64,000 bases of DNA from HXMU1420-13 sp965601825 (GCA_965601825.1 OZ271839.1:2170001-2234000); one strand, 5' to 3'. Positions 16,293 through 25,910 are shown, counted from the stretch's first letter. Notes: generated by a model from the letters alone, not told the origin. Made by a program: numbers and translations.

Positions 16293-17492
16293 CTACTTAA
16301 TAAAAGGCTGCCATTTCATATATGTTGCTGATCGCCAGAACCATTCTAATGGACCATATTTAAACTTACTTAACCACCATTTGCTAATTGCAACCTGTAG
16401 GATAATCATTCCAAAAGAGATGAGTAACATCGTTGTATTGCTAACCTTTCCTACATATCCCAATCCCCATCCAAAGAGTATAAAAGTCCCGATTACAGAT
16501 TGTAGGAAATAATTTGTTAAAGCCATTCTTCCGTATGGTGCGAATAGTACCAGAACTTTATGCCAGGATGGTTTATGAAATAGAAGTATAAATCCTGTAG
16601 CTATAACAAAAGTGAAAAAGAGATTAAACTGATCCGAAGATGTAAGTCCAATCATGGCAATCCAGCTGTCCAGACTATCATTTTGGCCATGAATCATGAA
16701 TAACAATGGAGTTGCAATCAGAAATAATCCCATCCCAGCCAAACTCCAAAGCATTATTCTTTTCAGTTTTTTCTTCTCAGTATCAAATGATTCAATGATT
16801 CTAGTTTTACCAATCCAAAGTCCAAGCAAGAAAAACCCAAGTGTTAGTCCACCTCTTCCAAAATATCCTAACTGAAAACTGACCTTAGCTTGCATCCTTT
16901 CAATTATATTGATGTGAAAGACATCAATAATTGAACCATTTTCCAGAATCTCCCAGTAAGCCTCATCACCTCTGCCAGTTAAAGGAAATAGTTCTTCTAC
17001 ACCAAAAAGTGCATAAACAAAAAATCGGGCGAAGCCGAACAAGAATATCAAGCCAATAATGAGAATGTACTTATCCTTGAGATGATAAAATGGAATAATT
17101 AGAAGACCAACAGTAGCGTAAATGGTGAGAATATCACCTGAATAAAACATATGATGAAAAGCTCCGATGATAAATAAAACGACAAGGCGCCAAATAAACC
17201 GACCTTCAAATCGGAGACCTTTTTTTGCTGCGTTATCCATCTGAATAAAGAAACTTAGACCAAATAGAAGGGAGAAGAGAGCGAAGAATTTGCCTCGAAT
17301 TAAAATAAACATTGATCCTTCTATAATCTGGTCTGCAAGTCCGGCAGTTTTTGTAGCCTGCCAGGCTTCCGGAATCATTGAAGCAGTGTATTGTTCAACC
17401 ATATGAACTATAACAATACCAGCTAATGCAAAGCCCCTTAATGCATCTATAGATTCAATTCTTTTAGAACTGTTTATTGTACCTTGATTCAC
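16293..17492 (-). CDS. DUF418/YeiB-family membrane protein
   Basis: A 399-residue multi-span membrane protein. It has the family start IESIDALRGFALAGIVIVHMVEQY, followed by RGKFFALFSLLFGLSFFIQ, and the C-terminal DUF418 block with FAPYGRMALTNYFLQSVIGTFILFGWGLGY and KYGPLEWFWRSATYMKWQPF. The family is predicted to be acyltransferase-like or a transporter; no function is firmly established. The start is GTG, with GGGGAAA just upstream as a weak ribosome site. It stands alone between convergent and divergent neighbours. Confidence 0.88.
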   Translation of the reverse strand: MNQGTINSSKRIESIDALRGFALAGIVIVHMVEQYTASMIPEAWQATKTAGLADQIIEGSMFILIRGKFFALFSLLFGLSFFIQMDNAAKKGLRFEGRFIWRLVVLFIIGAFHHMFYSGDILTIYATVGLLIIPFYHLKDKYILIIGLIFLFGFARFFVYALFGVEELFPLTGRGDEAYWEILENGSIIDVFHINIIERMQAKVSFQLGYFGRGGLTLGFFLLGLWIGKTRIIESFDTEKKKLKRIMLWSLAGMGLFLIATPLLFMIHGQNDSLDSWIAMIGLTSSDQFNLFFTFVIATGFILLFHKPSWHKVLVLFAPYGRMALTNYFLQSVIGTFILFGWGLGYVGKVSNTTMLLISFGMIILQVAISKWWLSKFKYGPLEWFWRSATYMKWQPFIK

Positions 17493-17651
17493 TTTCCCCG
17501 ATCCTATTTTTATGAATCTAAACTCTCTTTACATCAAACAAAAATATTCATTAGGTCTGATATGAGACAAAAAGTGTATAAGTTTGATTGCCAGCTTTGT
17601 TGCAAACTAATTTTTCATGAAAAGATATAGGCGGATTTAACAAAGCTCTTA

Positions 17652-17675
17652 ACACACTTAACATTTAATGTGTGT
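17652..17675. promoter_or_regulatory. Inverted repeat in the promoter of the beta-lactamase-fold gene
   Basis: ACACACTTAA, CAT, then TTAA-T-GTGTGT form a 10-bp dyad with one bulged T. It ends 27 bases before the ATG at 17703. This position suits an operator or a 5'-UTR hairpin; which one cannot be told. Confidence 0.4.
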
Positions 17676-17702
17676 ATCTATTCGTGAATTAAGATTTATG
17701 AT

Positions 17703-19007
17703 ATGAAACCATTTCTGAGTGTACTATTTATTTTAATGATGCTAATTCCTGCCAAAGCTCAGGATTTTAAACTTTTGGAATTGGAGTCGGCCGTTGTTGA
17801 TTTTCTTCAAACAGATTCAAATTCAGATGCAGAAGTCTTCAAAGAGGCTTGGGTCGCTAATTCAGCGGATGAATTGACGATCGAGCGTCTCATTGAAATA
17901 AGAGAGCAACTGAAGCCATTTTTAGGTGATTTGGGAATAGAGGGTAGCAGTACCGGTTTAATTTTTTATTTGATGAGCCCTGCAGGAGAACGCAAACTTT
18001 CAATCGGAATTAGCGGAATTAGAATTATGAGTTTGGAAGTCTCAGCAAATGAAAGCGCATTGAAGATTACCGGACAAAATATTGAATCCATTTTAGATTC
18101 CCTGGAAGATGCTGGTTATGCTGGCTTGATATACGCAGAAAAAAGGGGAGAAAGGGTCATTGAAAGACCTTTTGGTTTTGCAAATAAAGTGCTAGAAATA
18201 CATAATTCAATCAATACAATTTTTGGAACAGGTTCTCGACCTATTGATTACACTATTGCGGGAATTATGCTTTTGGATCAACAAGGTAAATTGGATGTCA
18301 ACGACCCAATAACGCAGTTTTTTGATAATGTGCCAAATGACAAACAATCGATGACACTTCAACATCTAATGACAGGTCAAAGTGGATTTCCAGATTTCTT
18401 TGATGTTGAAGGTGATTGGGATCCGGACTTACAATGGATTGGAAGAGATGAGGCAGAAGAGCGACTATTGAATATTCCATTGATTTTTGATCCGGGGTCG
18501 GATCGTCAGCACTCACATGCTGCTTTTGGCTTGCTCGCTGCAGTTATAGAAAGGGTTTCGGGCATGGAATACTATGAGTTTTTAAAAGAGAACTTATTTG
18601 ATCCGGCCGGAATGACTCGAACAGGAGAATATGGAACTACATTAGGGTATTCCTTCGATCAATTTGCTGAAGGTGGTGGTCCTGAATTTATTGGAAGTCC
18701 AAATATACCACCAAACTGGGGACCAACATCCTGGTTAATTAAAGGAAGTGGGGGAATGTATAGTACACTGGGTGATCTTCAGAAATTCTATGAAATGATT
18801 CGATCTGGTAATGTTCTAGATGTAGATCATAATCAAAGATTCTTGAACGAATCAGTAAATCTGGACGGCTCTATGCGTGGATTTGAGCTATTTACTATCA
18901 GCTTACCAAACGAGCAAAGGTCACTCTACTTGTTTTTGAACAATATTCCTGATCGAGATGGATTGAGAAATGTATTTCGAGCGCTGGAAAGATTTATACT
19001 CGACTAA
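17703..19007 (+). CDS. Secreted beta-lactamase/serine-hydrolase-fold protein lacking catalytic residues
   Basis: A 434-residue secreted protein (signal peptide 1-19, ending AKAQ). An N-terminal region of about 130 residues precedes a class C beta-lactamase/transpeptidase-like domain. The fold is recognisable from YTIAGIMLLDQQGKLDVNDPITQFF, LQHLMTGQSGFPDFF, HAAFGLLAAVIERVSGMEYYEFLKENLFDPAGMTRT and KGSGGMYSTLGDLQKF. However, the SxxK active site reads S178-R-P-I181, without lysine, and the YxN motif reads H270-S-H272. Both changes argue against serine-hydrolase activity, so it may be a binding pseudoenzyme. It overlaps the convergent DUF4177 gene by 4 bases. Confidence 0.8.
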   Translation: MKPFLSVLFILMMLIPAKAQDFKLLELESAVVDFLQTDSNSDAEVFKEAWVANSADELTIERLIEIREQLKPFLGDLGIEGSSTGLIFYLMSPAGERKLSIGISGIRIMSLEVSANESALKITGQNIESILDSLEDAGYAGLIYAEKRGERVIERPFGFANKVLEIHNSINTIFGTGSRPIDYTIAGIMLLDQQGKLDVNDPITQFFDNVPNDKQSMTLQHLMTGQSGFPDFFDVEGDWDPDLQWIGRDEAEERLLNIPLIFDPGSDRQHSHAAFGLLAAVIERVSGMEYYEFLKENLFDPAGMTRTGEYGTTLGYSFDQFAEGGGPEFIGSPNIPPNWGPTSWLIKGSGGMYSTLGDLQKFYEMIRSGNVLDVDHNQRFLNESVNLDGSMRGFELFTISLPNEQRSLYLFLNNIPDRDGLRNVFRALERFILD

Positions 19008-19204
19008 ACATCCTTTTCAAAATAAAGATAGATATAAACTGCAAAGCCAAAGTCGGTAGCATCAGTAGAAACTAATCGATAACCTTCAGCTGCATATTCA
19101 TCCAATTTCTCTTGAATATCTTTTTCTGAATCATTCACAATATGATTCTTATCTGTTGTCAGTTTCGAGTAATAGATGAGGGCTTCAACTTTGTATTCTT
19201 TCAT
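19004..19204 (-). CDS. DUF4177-like small protein
   Basis: A 66-residue protein starting MKEYKVEALIYYSK and containing LDEYAAEGYRLVSTDA. This matches the short DUF4177 pattern (KWEYKV followed by LNxLGxEGWELV). A longer frame reaches 19264, but the ATG at 19204 puts the family start at residue 1, so I prefer it. No function is known for the family. Its end overlaps the end of the convergent serine-hydrolase-fold gene by 4 bases. Confidence 0.7.
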   Translation of the reverse strand: MKEYKVEALIYYSKLTTDKNHIVNDSEKDIQEKLDEYAAEGYRLVSTDATDFGFAVYIYLYFEKDV

Positions 19205-19347
19205 TACTTTGAGTGATTTATAGTTGATAATATTGTAGCTATAAATCAGCCAACCATGATTCAAATAGAAGAGTTCGTCACATTCAGAAAATTAGAACAT
19301 TACTTAGCTTCATTGACCTTATAAACCCATTAAGTTCAAACTTGAAC

Positions 19348-19908
19348 TTAGTTTGTTAATGTAAATGAGTCCATGAATTGATCAATTAATGGATTATCAT
19401 CTTTATTTGTGAATGTCATTGTTTGAATCATATAAAGTTTCTTTTCAACTAAAAATGATTTCATTCTCAATATTGCCAAACCATTTTGAAAATCAATTTT
19501 AATATCTCTTCCAGGGTATTTTTTAAATTCTATGACAGTTTCTGATAACAGTGTACCATTTACATTTTGAACAGCTCCGTCTACACTATTTCGGAAAAAT
19601 TCTTTAAAATCATCTTCAGATGCCTCTTCAATCATGGATTCTGGATATTCAACACTTGCAACGCTATACACAAGATTATCTTCTAGATCATAGTTGGGGG
19701 CTTCATACAAATAGAACTTTATATAAAGTTCTCCTTCGTCAGAATCTACAACTTGATGATTGGGTGTAGGTTCACTTGGAAATGTAATTGTATAGTCATT
19801 ATCGGGTGACTTAAAAGTAATCCAATCATTAGTCTGGGCAAAGGCAGTCGACATTGATATGCTTAAAAAAACAAAGCTAATGAGAATGGGTTTCATAGTA
19901 GATTTCAT
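19348..19908 (-). CDS. Secreted protein of unknown function
   Basis: A 186-residue protein with a signal peptide (MKPILISFVFLSISMSTAFAQ, starting at residue 5 if the ATG at 19908 is used). The mature part begins with a short pattern seen in many Bacteroidota periplasmic proteins: WITFKSPDNDYTITFPSEPT, i.e. the protein describes itself as a strand-rich domain that starts 'F.s.e.ytV.fPs.P'. A frame extension to ATG 19947 would put 13 basic residues before the signal peptide and seems unlikely. It lies 51 bases after the PaiB-like gene on the same strand. No enzyme motif was seen. Confidence 0.7.
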   Translation of the reverse strand: MKSTMKPILISFVFLSISMSTAFAQTNDWITFKSPDNDYTITFPSEPTPNHQVVDSDEGELYIKFYLYEAPNYDLEDNLVYSVASVEYPESMIEEASEDDFKEFFRNSVDGAVQNVNGTLLSETVIEFKKYPGRDIKIDFQNGLAILRMKSFLVEKKLYMIQTMTFTNKDDNPLIDQFMDSFTLTN

Positions 19909-19959
19909 AGGTTTTAATTTTTTGAATAAAGTATATGCTGGCTTCATATTTGAGTCAAA

Positions 19960-20589
19960 TCAAAATAAACTATCCAATCGCTTCTTCATCTCCTCAGCAA
20001 TTTTGATTGCATCTCCATCTTGTTTTTCCAGTTCATAAATGATTTTTCGGTAGCTTTCTTCGTCTTTGTTTTGACTGAGTTTGAAGATGTTATCCACCTT
20101 ATACAGTTTTAATTCAATACCAACAATGGCTGGCATCATTCTGGATTTATATCCCTCATCGAGATTATTAAAAAAAGTAGGGGAGTTGTCATTATTGTCC
20201 TCAAATCGAAGAGAGAGTTTTTTCATAAACTGAATAAGTTCATCATCACTCATAAATCGAATTTCTCCTTCAACATGAACGCTCATATAATTCCATGTCG
20301 ATCCAACATTTTTAGTTGAATACCAAGTTGCACTGACGTAGGTATGCGGACCACTAAAAACTACTAAAGCATTTGGGTTCTCAGAAAAGGCTTTATGATG
20401 ATCAGTATTTCTCATCAAATGAGCCTGGATGAAGTGTTCACCATTTCTTGTTTCAAGTAGAAATGGAACCTGCGTGGCAACTTGTTTGCCATCATTGAAA
20501 CTACCAGTTAAGAACGCAAAAGGGTGATTATGTATAAACTCCAGAATTCTGTTGAAGTCTTTTTCTTTGAAATGTGTTGGCTTATACAT
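19960..20589 (-). CDS. PaiB-like FMN-binding negative transcriptional regulator
   Basis: A 209-residue protein with the PaiB family pattern: MYKPTHFKEKD, PFAFLTGSFNDGKQVATQVPFLLE, IQAHLMRNTDHHKAF, ALVVFSGPHTYVSATWYSTKNVGSTWNYMSVHVEG, and a late ELKLYKVDNIFKLSQNKDEE segment. The fold is a flavin-reductase-like split barrel. In Bacillus, PaiB acts as a negative regulator of sporulation and protease genes; here its role may be enzymatic. It lies 14 bases after the VOC gene and probably shares a transcript with ppc and VOC. Confidence 0.88.
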   Translation of the reverse strand: MYKPTHFKEKDFNRILEFIHNHPFAFLTGSFNDGKQVATQVPFLLETRNGEHFIQAHLMRNTDHHKAFSENPNALVVFSGPHTYVSATWYSTKNVGSTWNYMSVHVEGEIRFMSDDELIQFMKKLSLRFEDNNDNSPTFFNNLDEGYKSRMMPAIVGIELKLYKVDNIFKLSQNKDEESYRKIIYELEKQDGDAIKIAEEMKKRLDSLF

Positions 20590-20603
20590 GTCCCATTGAT
20601 GAA

Positions 20604-21002
20604 TTAAAACTGTTCTTGAAAGAAGGCTAAAACTAGGTCATTTGGCTCTAGAACATAAAAGCTTCGATGTCCCCATGGCTGATCCATGACTTCAAGTTTA
20701 AAAGGAACACCTTTCGATTTATAGTTTTCGAAGAGCTCATCAATATTCCAGACTTGGATACACATAAATGCTCCTTGAGGAACCCGATAATCTAATCCAG
20801 GATAAGTATGGTTCTCATCTTCCGGGCGATGTAGAATTTCAATCAAACCGGCACCTGCACTGAAAACAGCTCCTTTATCATGCTCATTTCTATCCCAGTA
20901 ATGGGTCATCTCCAGACCTAAAAGCTTTTCATAAAAGCTAAATGTCTCATCATATTTGTCTGTGAAGTAGGAAAATCGAAATGCGCCTTTTTTGTCTAGC
21001 AT
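20604..21002 (-). CDS. VOC-family (glyoxalase/dioxygenase-fold) protein
   Basis: A 132-residue protein with paired beta-alpha-beta-beta-beta modules. The N-terminus (FRFSYFTDKYDETFSFYEKLLGLEMTHYWDR) and C-terminus (QPWGHRSFYVLEPNDLVLAFFQ) are typical of the vicinal oxygen chelate superfamily. Metal ligands seem to include late His/Glu residues, but the reaction cannot be told. It sits 19 bases after ppc and 14 before the PaiB-like gene. Confidence 0.85.
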   Translation of the reverse strand: MLDKKGAFRFSYFTDKYDETFSFYEKLLGLEMTHYWDRNEHDKGAVFSAGAGLIEILHRPEDENHTYPGLDYRVPQGAFMCIQVWNIDELFENYKSKGVPFKLEVMDQPWGHRSFYVLEPNDLVLAFFQEQF

Positions 21003-21021
21003 ACCTTCAATTTGTTACGGA

Positions 21022-23736
21022 TTAACCAGTGCTTTTCAATCCGCCTGACAAAGCATTAACGGTTAGTAGTAAATGATTTAAAAGCTTTGAAAGATCATCA
21101 TCAGGCTTTGCTGATCTCTTCATGGTCAAATATTTCAACTGAAGTTCATGAAGCATATCAAGAGCTTCTTTTCGAATTGCAGAATCATTGAGCTTGGTAG
21201 ATCTGCGAACTGCTTTTTCACTACCCATGATATCATCAGTTGCTGATAAAGCAGCATCATAATCACCTAAAATCAGATCCATGATCTCAGTTTTTAAATC
21301 ATCGTTCTGAACGTAATCAGCGAATTCTTTCATGATGGAAGGATCCGAGTTCAGGAGATTTGTTTCAATCTGTATTATCAGATATTTAAAGAATGGCCAG
21401 TCATCAGCTAGCTTCGAAAAGTTTTTATATGCTTCAGGATTAGACTCCTTCATGGCAATTAGAGCATGACCAACACCAAACCATCCAGTTAAATTGAAAC
21501 GAGATTGATTCCAGCTAAATACCCATGGAATAGATCGTAAATCGTTCAATGTCCTCTGACCTGTACGTCGAGCAGGTCGGGAGCCAATTTTGCTTTCCTC
21601 CAATACATCGATAGGGGTAGCTTGGCTATAAAACTCAATGAATCCTGAATGATCTAGAAGTGATCGATACGTTTTATTCGATTTTTTAACCAGTTCCTCT
21701 AATGTTGGAAACACAGAACTAAATTCATCGTCCAGACTTTTTTGAGCTGCTTGTTTTGCTGTCCCTGAAAGGAACATCTCAATGTTATAAGTTGCGTTTA
21801 ATAAGTTTGCAAACTGATTAGCGATCGTTTCTCCCTGGATTGTCATTTTTATAGATCCGCTGACAGAACCCGGCGGCATACTATCTAAGAAACGATGAAT
21901 CTTTCCACCACCACGACTAATTGTACCGCCTCGTCCATGGAAGAAGGTGAGCTCTACATCATGGTTTTTGGCTGTAGCTGTTAGTTTAGATTCAGTTTTA
22001 TAGATTGTCCACCTGCTGGATAGAATACCGCCATCTTTGTTACTATCGCTATAACCCAGCATTATTTCTTGTTGACGAACCTCACTTTTATCCAATCGCT
22101 CTTTTGTTTTTGGATGGGAGAGGTAAGCATCTAAAATATCTTCGCCGGACTCCAAATCCCCGATTGTTTCAAGAAGCGGAGCAACCTGGAAATCAGATGT
22201 ATTTAATCCAACTTCGCGCAAAAACAGATATACCACCAGAAGATCACTAAGGCTGCGAGTCATACTTACGATGATGGTGCCAATGCCTTCTTTGCCAAAT
22301 TGATCGGTAAATTCCTTTACAACCCTGAAATAACCTAAAACGTTATCTGCTTCTAGACCGCATGAGAAACCAGCCGGTAGAAACGGGCGGTTTGTTTTCA
22401 ATTCTGCATTAATAAACGCTAAACGCTTTTCTTCAGACCAATTAGCAAAGTCAGTGTCTTCAAATCCGGCAGCAGTAAGCATTTGCTCCATCACTTTATC
22501 GTGATAAGAGCTGTTTTGGCGGATATCCAGTTTTGCTAAATGAAAACCAAAACAAAGAATTTGACGCTCTATTGGGAATATCAGGTCCTCGATTATTAAT
22601 TCAGAGCCAACTGTTTTCAGAGCTCTTTCAATTACTTTAATATCATTTAAAAGTGCTAATGGAGATGTATAGTAGAGATCTTCACTTTCAGCACTTGCAG
22701 GATCAAGTGTGTTCTCCAGCTTTAATACTAAGAGATTGGAGAACTGTCTCCAAGGTTCATTTGGATTTCTTTCTACTGCAATTTGGCCAGCTTCACCGAA
22801 TAGGTTAGCTCGTTCTTGGATCGTCTCCAAAAACCAATCGGGAGTATCAGTCAAGCGAGAAGAAATACTTATTTTGCGAGCCAAATTTTTAAGGTTACGC
22901 ATGTGTAAATCCAATGCCACTTCACGATGTTTTCTCAAAGTACCAGCAGTGAATTCCGGAGTAACAAAGGGATGACCGTCACGATCTCCGCCAACCCAAC
23001 TGCCAAGTTTTAAGAGTGGGTATTGTTCGGCTAAAGAAAGATTTTTTGGATCAAAACCGGCTTGATTCCAGGCAAATTTCAGTCTTTGGTCTGAAATATT
23101 AAGAGCTAAAGGGAAAACATTCGCAAAGTAATAGAGAAGATTATTACGCTCATCAGCCAGATCCGGTTTTTCGAGATAAATATCACCTGTAAGCCACCAT
23201 CTCTCTAATAAACCTAGAATTTCATAATGAAGAACATCGTGCTCTTGTGGCGACCAGTTTGGATTCTCCCTCTTTACTAATAAACGATATAATTCACGTT
23301 GAATTTCTAATACTGTTACTCTTTTAGCTTCAGTTGGGTGTGCCGTTAAAACGGGCATTACATTCAGTTTTGCCAAAACATCGGCAATCTCAGTTTCCGT
23401 GTATCCATTCTGCTTTAGATCGCGTAAGGTTTCTGCCCATGAGCCGCGAATAGATTCAGGTCCTCGAAAGAATTCAGATTTTCGTCGATAATGAGTGGCA
23501 TTATTTTCTTCAACTAAATTTAAAAGTTGAAAGGCAATACTAAGTGCCTGAATGATTTTCTGGTCGGGGATGTCCTTTGTATCTGCTAGTGAAGGATTTT
23601 TATTAACCCAAGGAATAATGGTTGACAATTTTTGCTCACCAACGGAAACCAACATTTCTGAAAAGGCTTCGATTAGGTAGATAAAATCATCTTTAATCTT
23701 ACTAAGACTTTGGGAATCCAATTGTTCTTTCTTCAT
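21022..23736 (-). CDS. ppc: Phosphoenolpyruvate carboxylase
   Basis: A 904-residue enzyme of normal bacterial length that adds bicarbonate to PEP to give oxaloacetate, refilling the TCA cycle. Key motifs: MPVLTAHPTEAKRVTVLEIQRELYRLL (catalytic His), GSWVGGDRDGHPFVT, MLGYSDSNKDGG, FFHGRGGTISRGGG (the mobile Gly-rich loop), and the C-terminal RRSTKLNDSAIRKEALDMLHELQLKYL region. The C-terminus is NALSGGLKSTG rather than the classical QNTG, as in several Bacteroidota enzymes. It leads a likely ppc-VOC-PaiB operon. Confidence 0.97.
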   Translation of the reverse strand: MKKEQLDSQSLSKIKDDFIYLIEAFSEMLVSVGEQKLSTIIPWVNKNPSLADTKDIPDQKIIQALSIAFQLLNLVEENNATHYRRKSEFFRGPESIRGSWAETLRDLKQNGYTETEIADVLAKLNVMPVLTAHPTEAKRVTVLEIQRELYRLLVKRENPNWSPQEHDVLHYEILGLLERWWLTGDIYLEKPDLADERNNLLYYFANVFPLALNISDQRLKFAWNQAGFDPKNLSLAEQYPLLKLGSWVGGDRDGHPFVTPEFTAGTLRKHREVALDLHMRNLKNLARKISISSRLTDTPDWFLETIQERANLFGEAGQIAVERNPNEPWRQFSNLLVLKLENTLDPASAESEDLYYTSPLALLNDIKVIERALKTVGSELIIEDLIFPIERQILCFGFHLAKLDIRQNSSYHDKVMEQMLTAAGFEDTDFANWSEEKRLAFINAELKTNRPFLPAGFSCGLEADNVLGYFRVVKEFTDQFGKEGIGTIIVSMTRSLSDLLVVYLFLREVGLNTSDFQVAPLLETIGDLESGEDILDAYLSHPKTKERLDKSEVRQQEIMLGYSDSNKDGGILSSRWTIYKTESKLTATAKNHDVELTFFHGRGGTISRGGGKIHRFLDSMPPGSVSGSIKMTIQGETIANQFANLLNATYNIEMFLSGTAKQAAQKSLDDEFSSVFPTLEELVKKSNKTYRSLLDHSGFIEFYSQATPIDVLEESKIGSRPARRTGQRTLNDLRSIPWVFSWNQSRFNLTGWFGVGHALIAMKESNPEAYKNFSKLADDWPFFKYLIIQIETNLLNSDPSIMKEFADYVQNDDLKTEIMDLILGDYDAALSATDDIMGSEKAVRRSTKLNDSAIRKEALDMLHELQLKYLTMKRSAKPDDDLSKLLNHLLLTVNALSGGLKSTG

Positions 23737-23793
23737 AGGAAAGGGGAAATTTTATACCTCTATTTTGATAACAAAATTGAAGTCACAGTTATG

Positions 23794-23812
23794 CTTATCA
23801 ACAGCTGATAAG
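23794..23812. promoter_or_regulatory. Inverted repeat upstream of ppc
   Basis: CTTATCA, ACAGC, TGATAAG is a perfect 7-bp dyad 58 bases before the ppc start codon. It could be an operator for ppc or the hairpin of a terminator for the Na/Pi transporter gene, but no T run follows, so an operator is preferred. Confidence 0.35.
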
Positions 23813-23938
23813 ATATAAGATAGCCGTCTATTCTGGGAAAGTTTTCTGTAAATATTCGATTAATTCTTCTAACCTGATAGTCTGTAATTAAGAATGGATA
23901 GAAGCAATTATTGATTAGAGGTTTATGAATGCGGTAGT

Positions 23939-25744
23939 CTAGTTAGGGAACTCTTCAAGTTTTTGATCAATGGTATCTTCAGTTCCATTACCATTGGTAA
24001 TGAAGGTATCAGAGTGAATATAAATCAATTCGGTTGCTTCTATTAGCTTTTGAATGATGATTGAAACATTGTGACTATCGTTTGCCAGTGAACTGGCCAT
24101 TGAGTTGGTAATTTTTCGTTCTTGTATAAGTTTGTTTAATGTGCCATCGAGGAGTGAGTCTTCTTCTTTAGCCGATTTTTTAAGTCTTGTCAGCTTTTCA
24201 GTATAAGAGGAGGGATTTGGCGCTCTTTTTACCAACTGTATTAGCCTTAGTATTTTTGATATTCTCTTTCTTAGCTGATCATATTCATGTCTGATCGGTT
24301 CATTGTGAGAAATCAAAAAGGCATTCATATTTGATCTAATATCATTTAAAGCTTTTATCGCTTCTACAATATTGCGATTAGCAATTTTGATATTCGAAAA
24401 TTGTTGTGTGAGTTCAGGTGAAAGACTTAATTGTGATTGTGCAAGAGTTGCATACTGTATGATTTTGCCATAAATCGTTTTTACTTTCAATTCATATTGT
24501 TCATCAATATTTACTTCAATTTCTCTTCTGGATGTTCTGACAACATGCTTCAGTTTTTTCTCACTCTTGATGTCAGTTCGGTGCAAATTCAAACCATGTG
24601 CAATGATTTCGAACGCTACTTTTTCCAATAAACGCTTTGATTCGTTATAGGCGGCATGCAGGGCTGTTTGAGGGTATTTCAAAGAATTCTCATCGATAAA
24701 TCTGGGTTGTTCGATTCTTTCTTCAATTTCAGGTTCTTTGAAAACTCGATGTAATAGGTTAATAAGTGAATGAATAAAGGGGAGCATCAATAATAACCCC
24801 AAGACATTGAAAACCGAATGGAATATGGCGAGCTTGAATGTGAAATTATCATCGGATATGTTCAACCATGATGCTATAAGATCAACTGTTTGTGCAAGTT
24901 GATTGATGAAAACCAATGCAACAAGTCCGGTTGCCAGATTAAAAATCAGGTGAGCACCGGCTAGGCGTTTACCTGATATATTAGAGCTAATAGAACCAAT
25001 TATTGCTGTGATTGTGGTACCCACATTGGCGCCAATTGCTAACGCTAGCGAGTTAGTATAAGTTATTTGACCTACAGCAAGAGCGGTAAGAATTAATGCC
25101 ATCGTTGCACTGCTTGATTGCAGGATAACAGTCATCAAAATTCCAATGAATGTGTAAAGGAAAAGCCCGAAAACGCCTTGTAATGAAAATTCGGCAAGGT
25201 CAATAGTATCTTTGTAAGCGTCTAATCCGTTTTTCATAAAAAAGACACCCATAAAGAAAAATCCTAGTCCTGCTAAAACCTGACCTATACCTTTTATCCG
25301 TTTAGATTTTTGTAATACTAATACTATTCCAAATGCCAATAATGGCATTGCCAGTCCTGATATATCGACTTTCAGCCCAACGAGTGCTACTAACCATGCA
25401 GTAGCCGTTGTACCAATATTTGCACCAAGAATTATTCCAATACCGGCTTTAAGAGTTATTAAACCAGTACTTAAGAAGGTAATTACTATGATTGATATTA
25501 AAGAACTTGATTGGAGTATAGCGGTACTTGCATAACCAAGACCGATAGATTTAAACAAGTTGTCCGTTGATTTTCTAAGTGCAGATTGTAACGGTCCCGA
25601 GGCAAAGGAATTAAATCCTTCTTCCAAAGTTATCATCCCAAAAAGTAGGATAGCTATACCTGCGGCAATCTCTTTTGCTGTTGGATTGGTAAAGAGTAAA
25701 AGCCCCAGAAAAAGTAGTATTCCAGCTAATAAAAACTTCTTCAA
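23939..25744 (-). CDS. Na/Pi cotransporter family protein with PhoU-like domain
   Basis: A 601-residue membrane protein. The first 320 residues hold two inverted copies of the NptA/Na-Pi repeat, with LQSSSLISIIVITF, GANIGTTATAWLVA and, in the second repeat, LQSSSATMALILT and GANVGTTITAIIGS. The QSSS motifs are the sodium/phosphate binding signatures. The last 250 residues form a PhoU-like helical domain. The protein likely imports or exports phosphate with sodium. Start is TTG at 25744; no in-frame ATG lies near. A five-codon ATG reading frame ends across this TTG (TTTTTGA), which may couple translation. Confidence 0.92.
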   Translation of the reverse strand: MKKFLLAGILLFLGLLLFTNPTAKEIAAGIAILLFGMITLEEGFNSFASGPLQSALRKSTDNLFKSIGLGYASTAILQSSSLISIIVITFLSTGLITLKAGIGIILGANIGTTATAWLVALVGLKVDISGLAMPLLAFGIVLVLQKSKRIKGIGQVLAGLGFFFMGVFFMKNGLDAYKDTIDLAEFSLQGVFGLFLYTFIGILMTVILQSSSATMALILTALAVGQITYTNSLALAIGANVGTTITAIIGSISSNISGKRLAGAHLIFNLATGLVALVFINQLAQTVDLIASWLNISDDNFTFKLAIFHSVFNVLGLLLMLPFIHSLINLLHRVFKEPEIEERIEQPRFIDENSLKYPQTALHAAYNESKRLLEKVAFEIIAHGLNLHRTDIKSEKKLKHVVRTSRREIEVNIDEQYELKVKTIYGKIIQYATLAQSQLSLSPELTQQFSNIKIANRNIVEAIKALNDIRSNMNAFLISHNEPIRHEYDQLRKRISKILRLIQLVKRAPNPSSYTEKLTRLKKSAKEEDSLLDGTLNKLIQERKITNSMASSLANDSHNVSIIIQKLIEATELIYIHSDTFITNGNGTEDTIDQKLEEFPN

Positions 25745-25910
25745 AAAGTGCCGATCATATTAATGTTCACCCGAAACCGTTCGGTAATATTTATTATCAA
25801 GATGAATTAATCAAACCGGATTTGAAGAATTATTCTATTGATCTAAAGCAATGATTTTAGTCTCTTGGCTTTGGCTGTGTGTATTTGTTCAATGAATATT
25901 AGTCCAATTA

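Noticed and set aside
22005..22250. 81-residue plus-strand frame inside ppc
   Set aside because: Antisense to the conserved core of PEP carboxylase; composition is that of a reverse-strand shadow.
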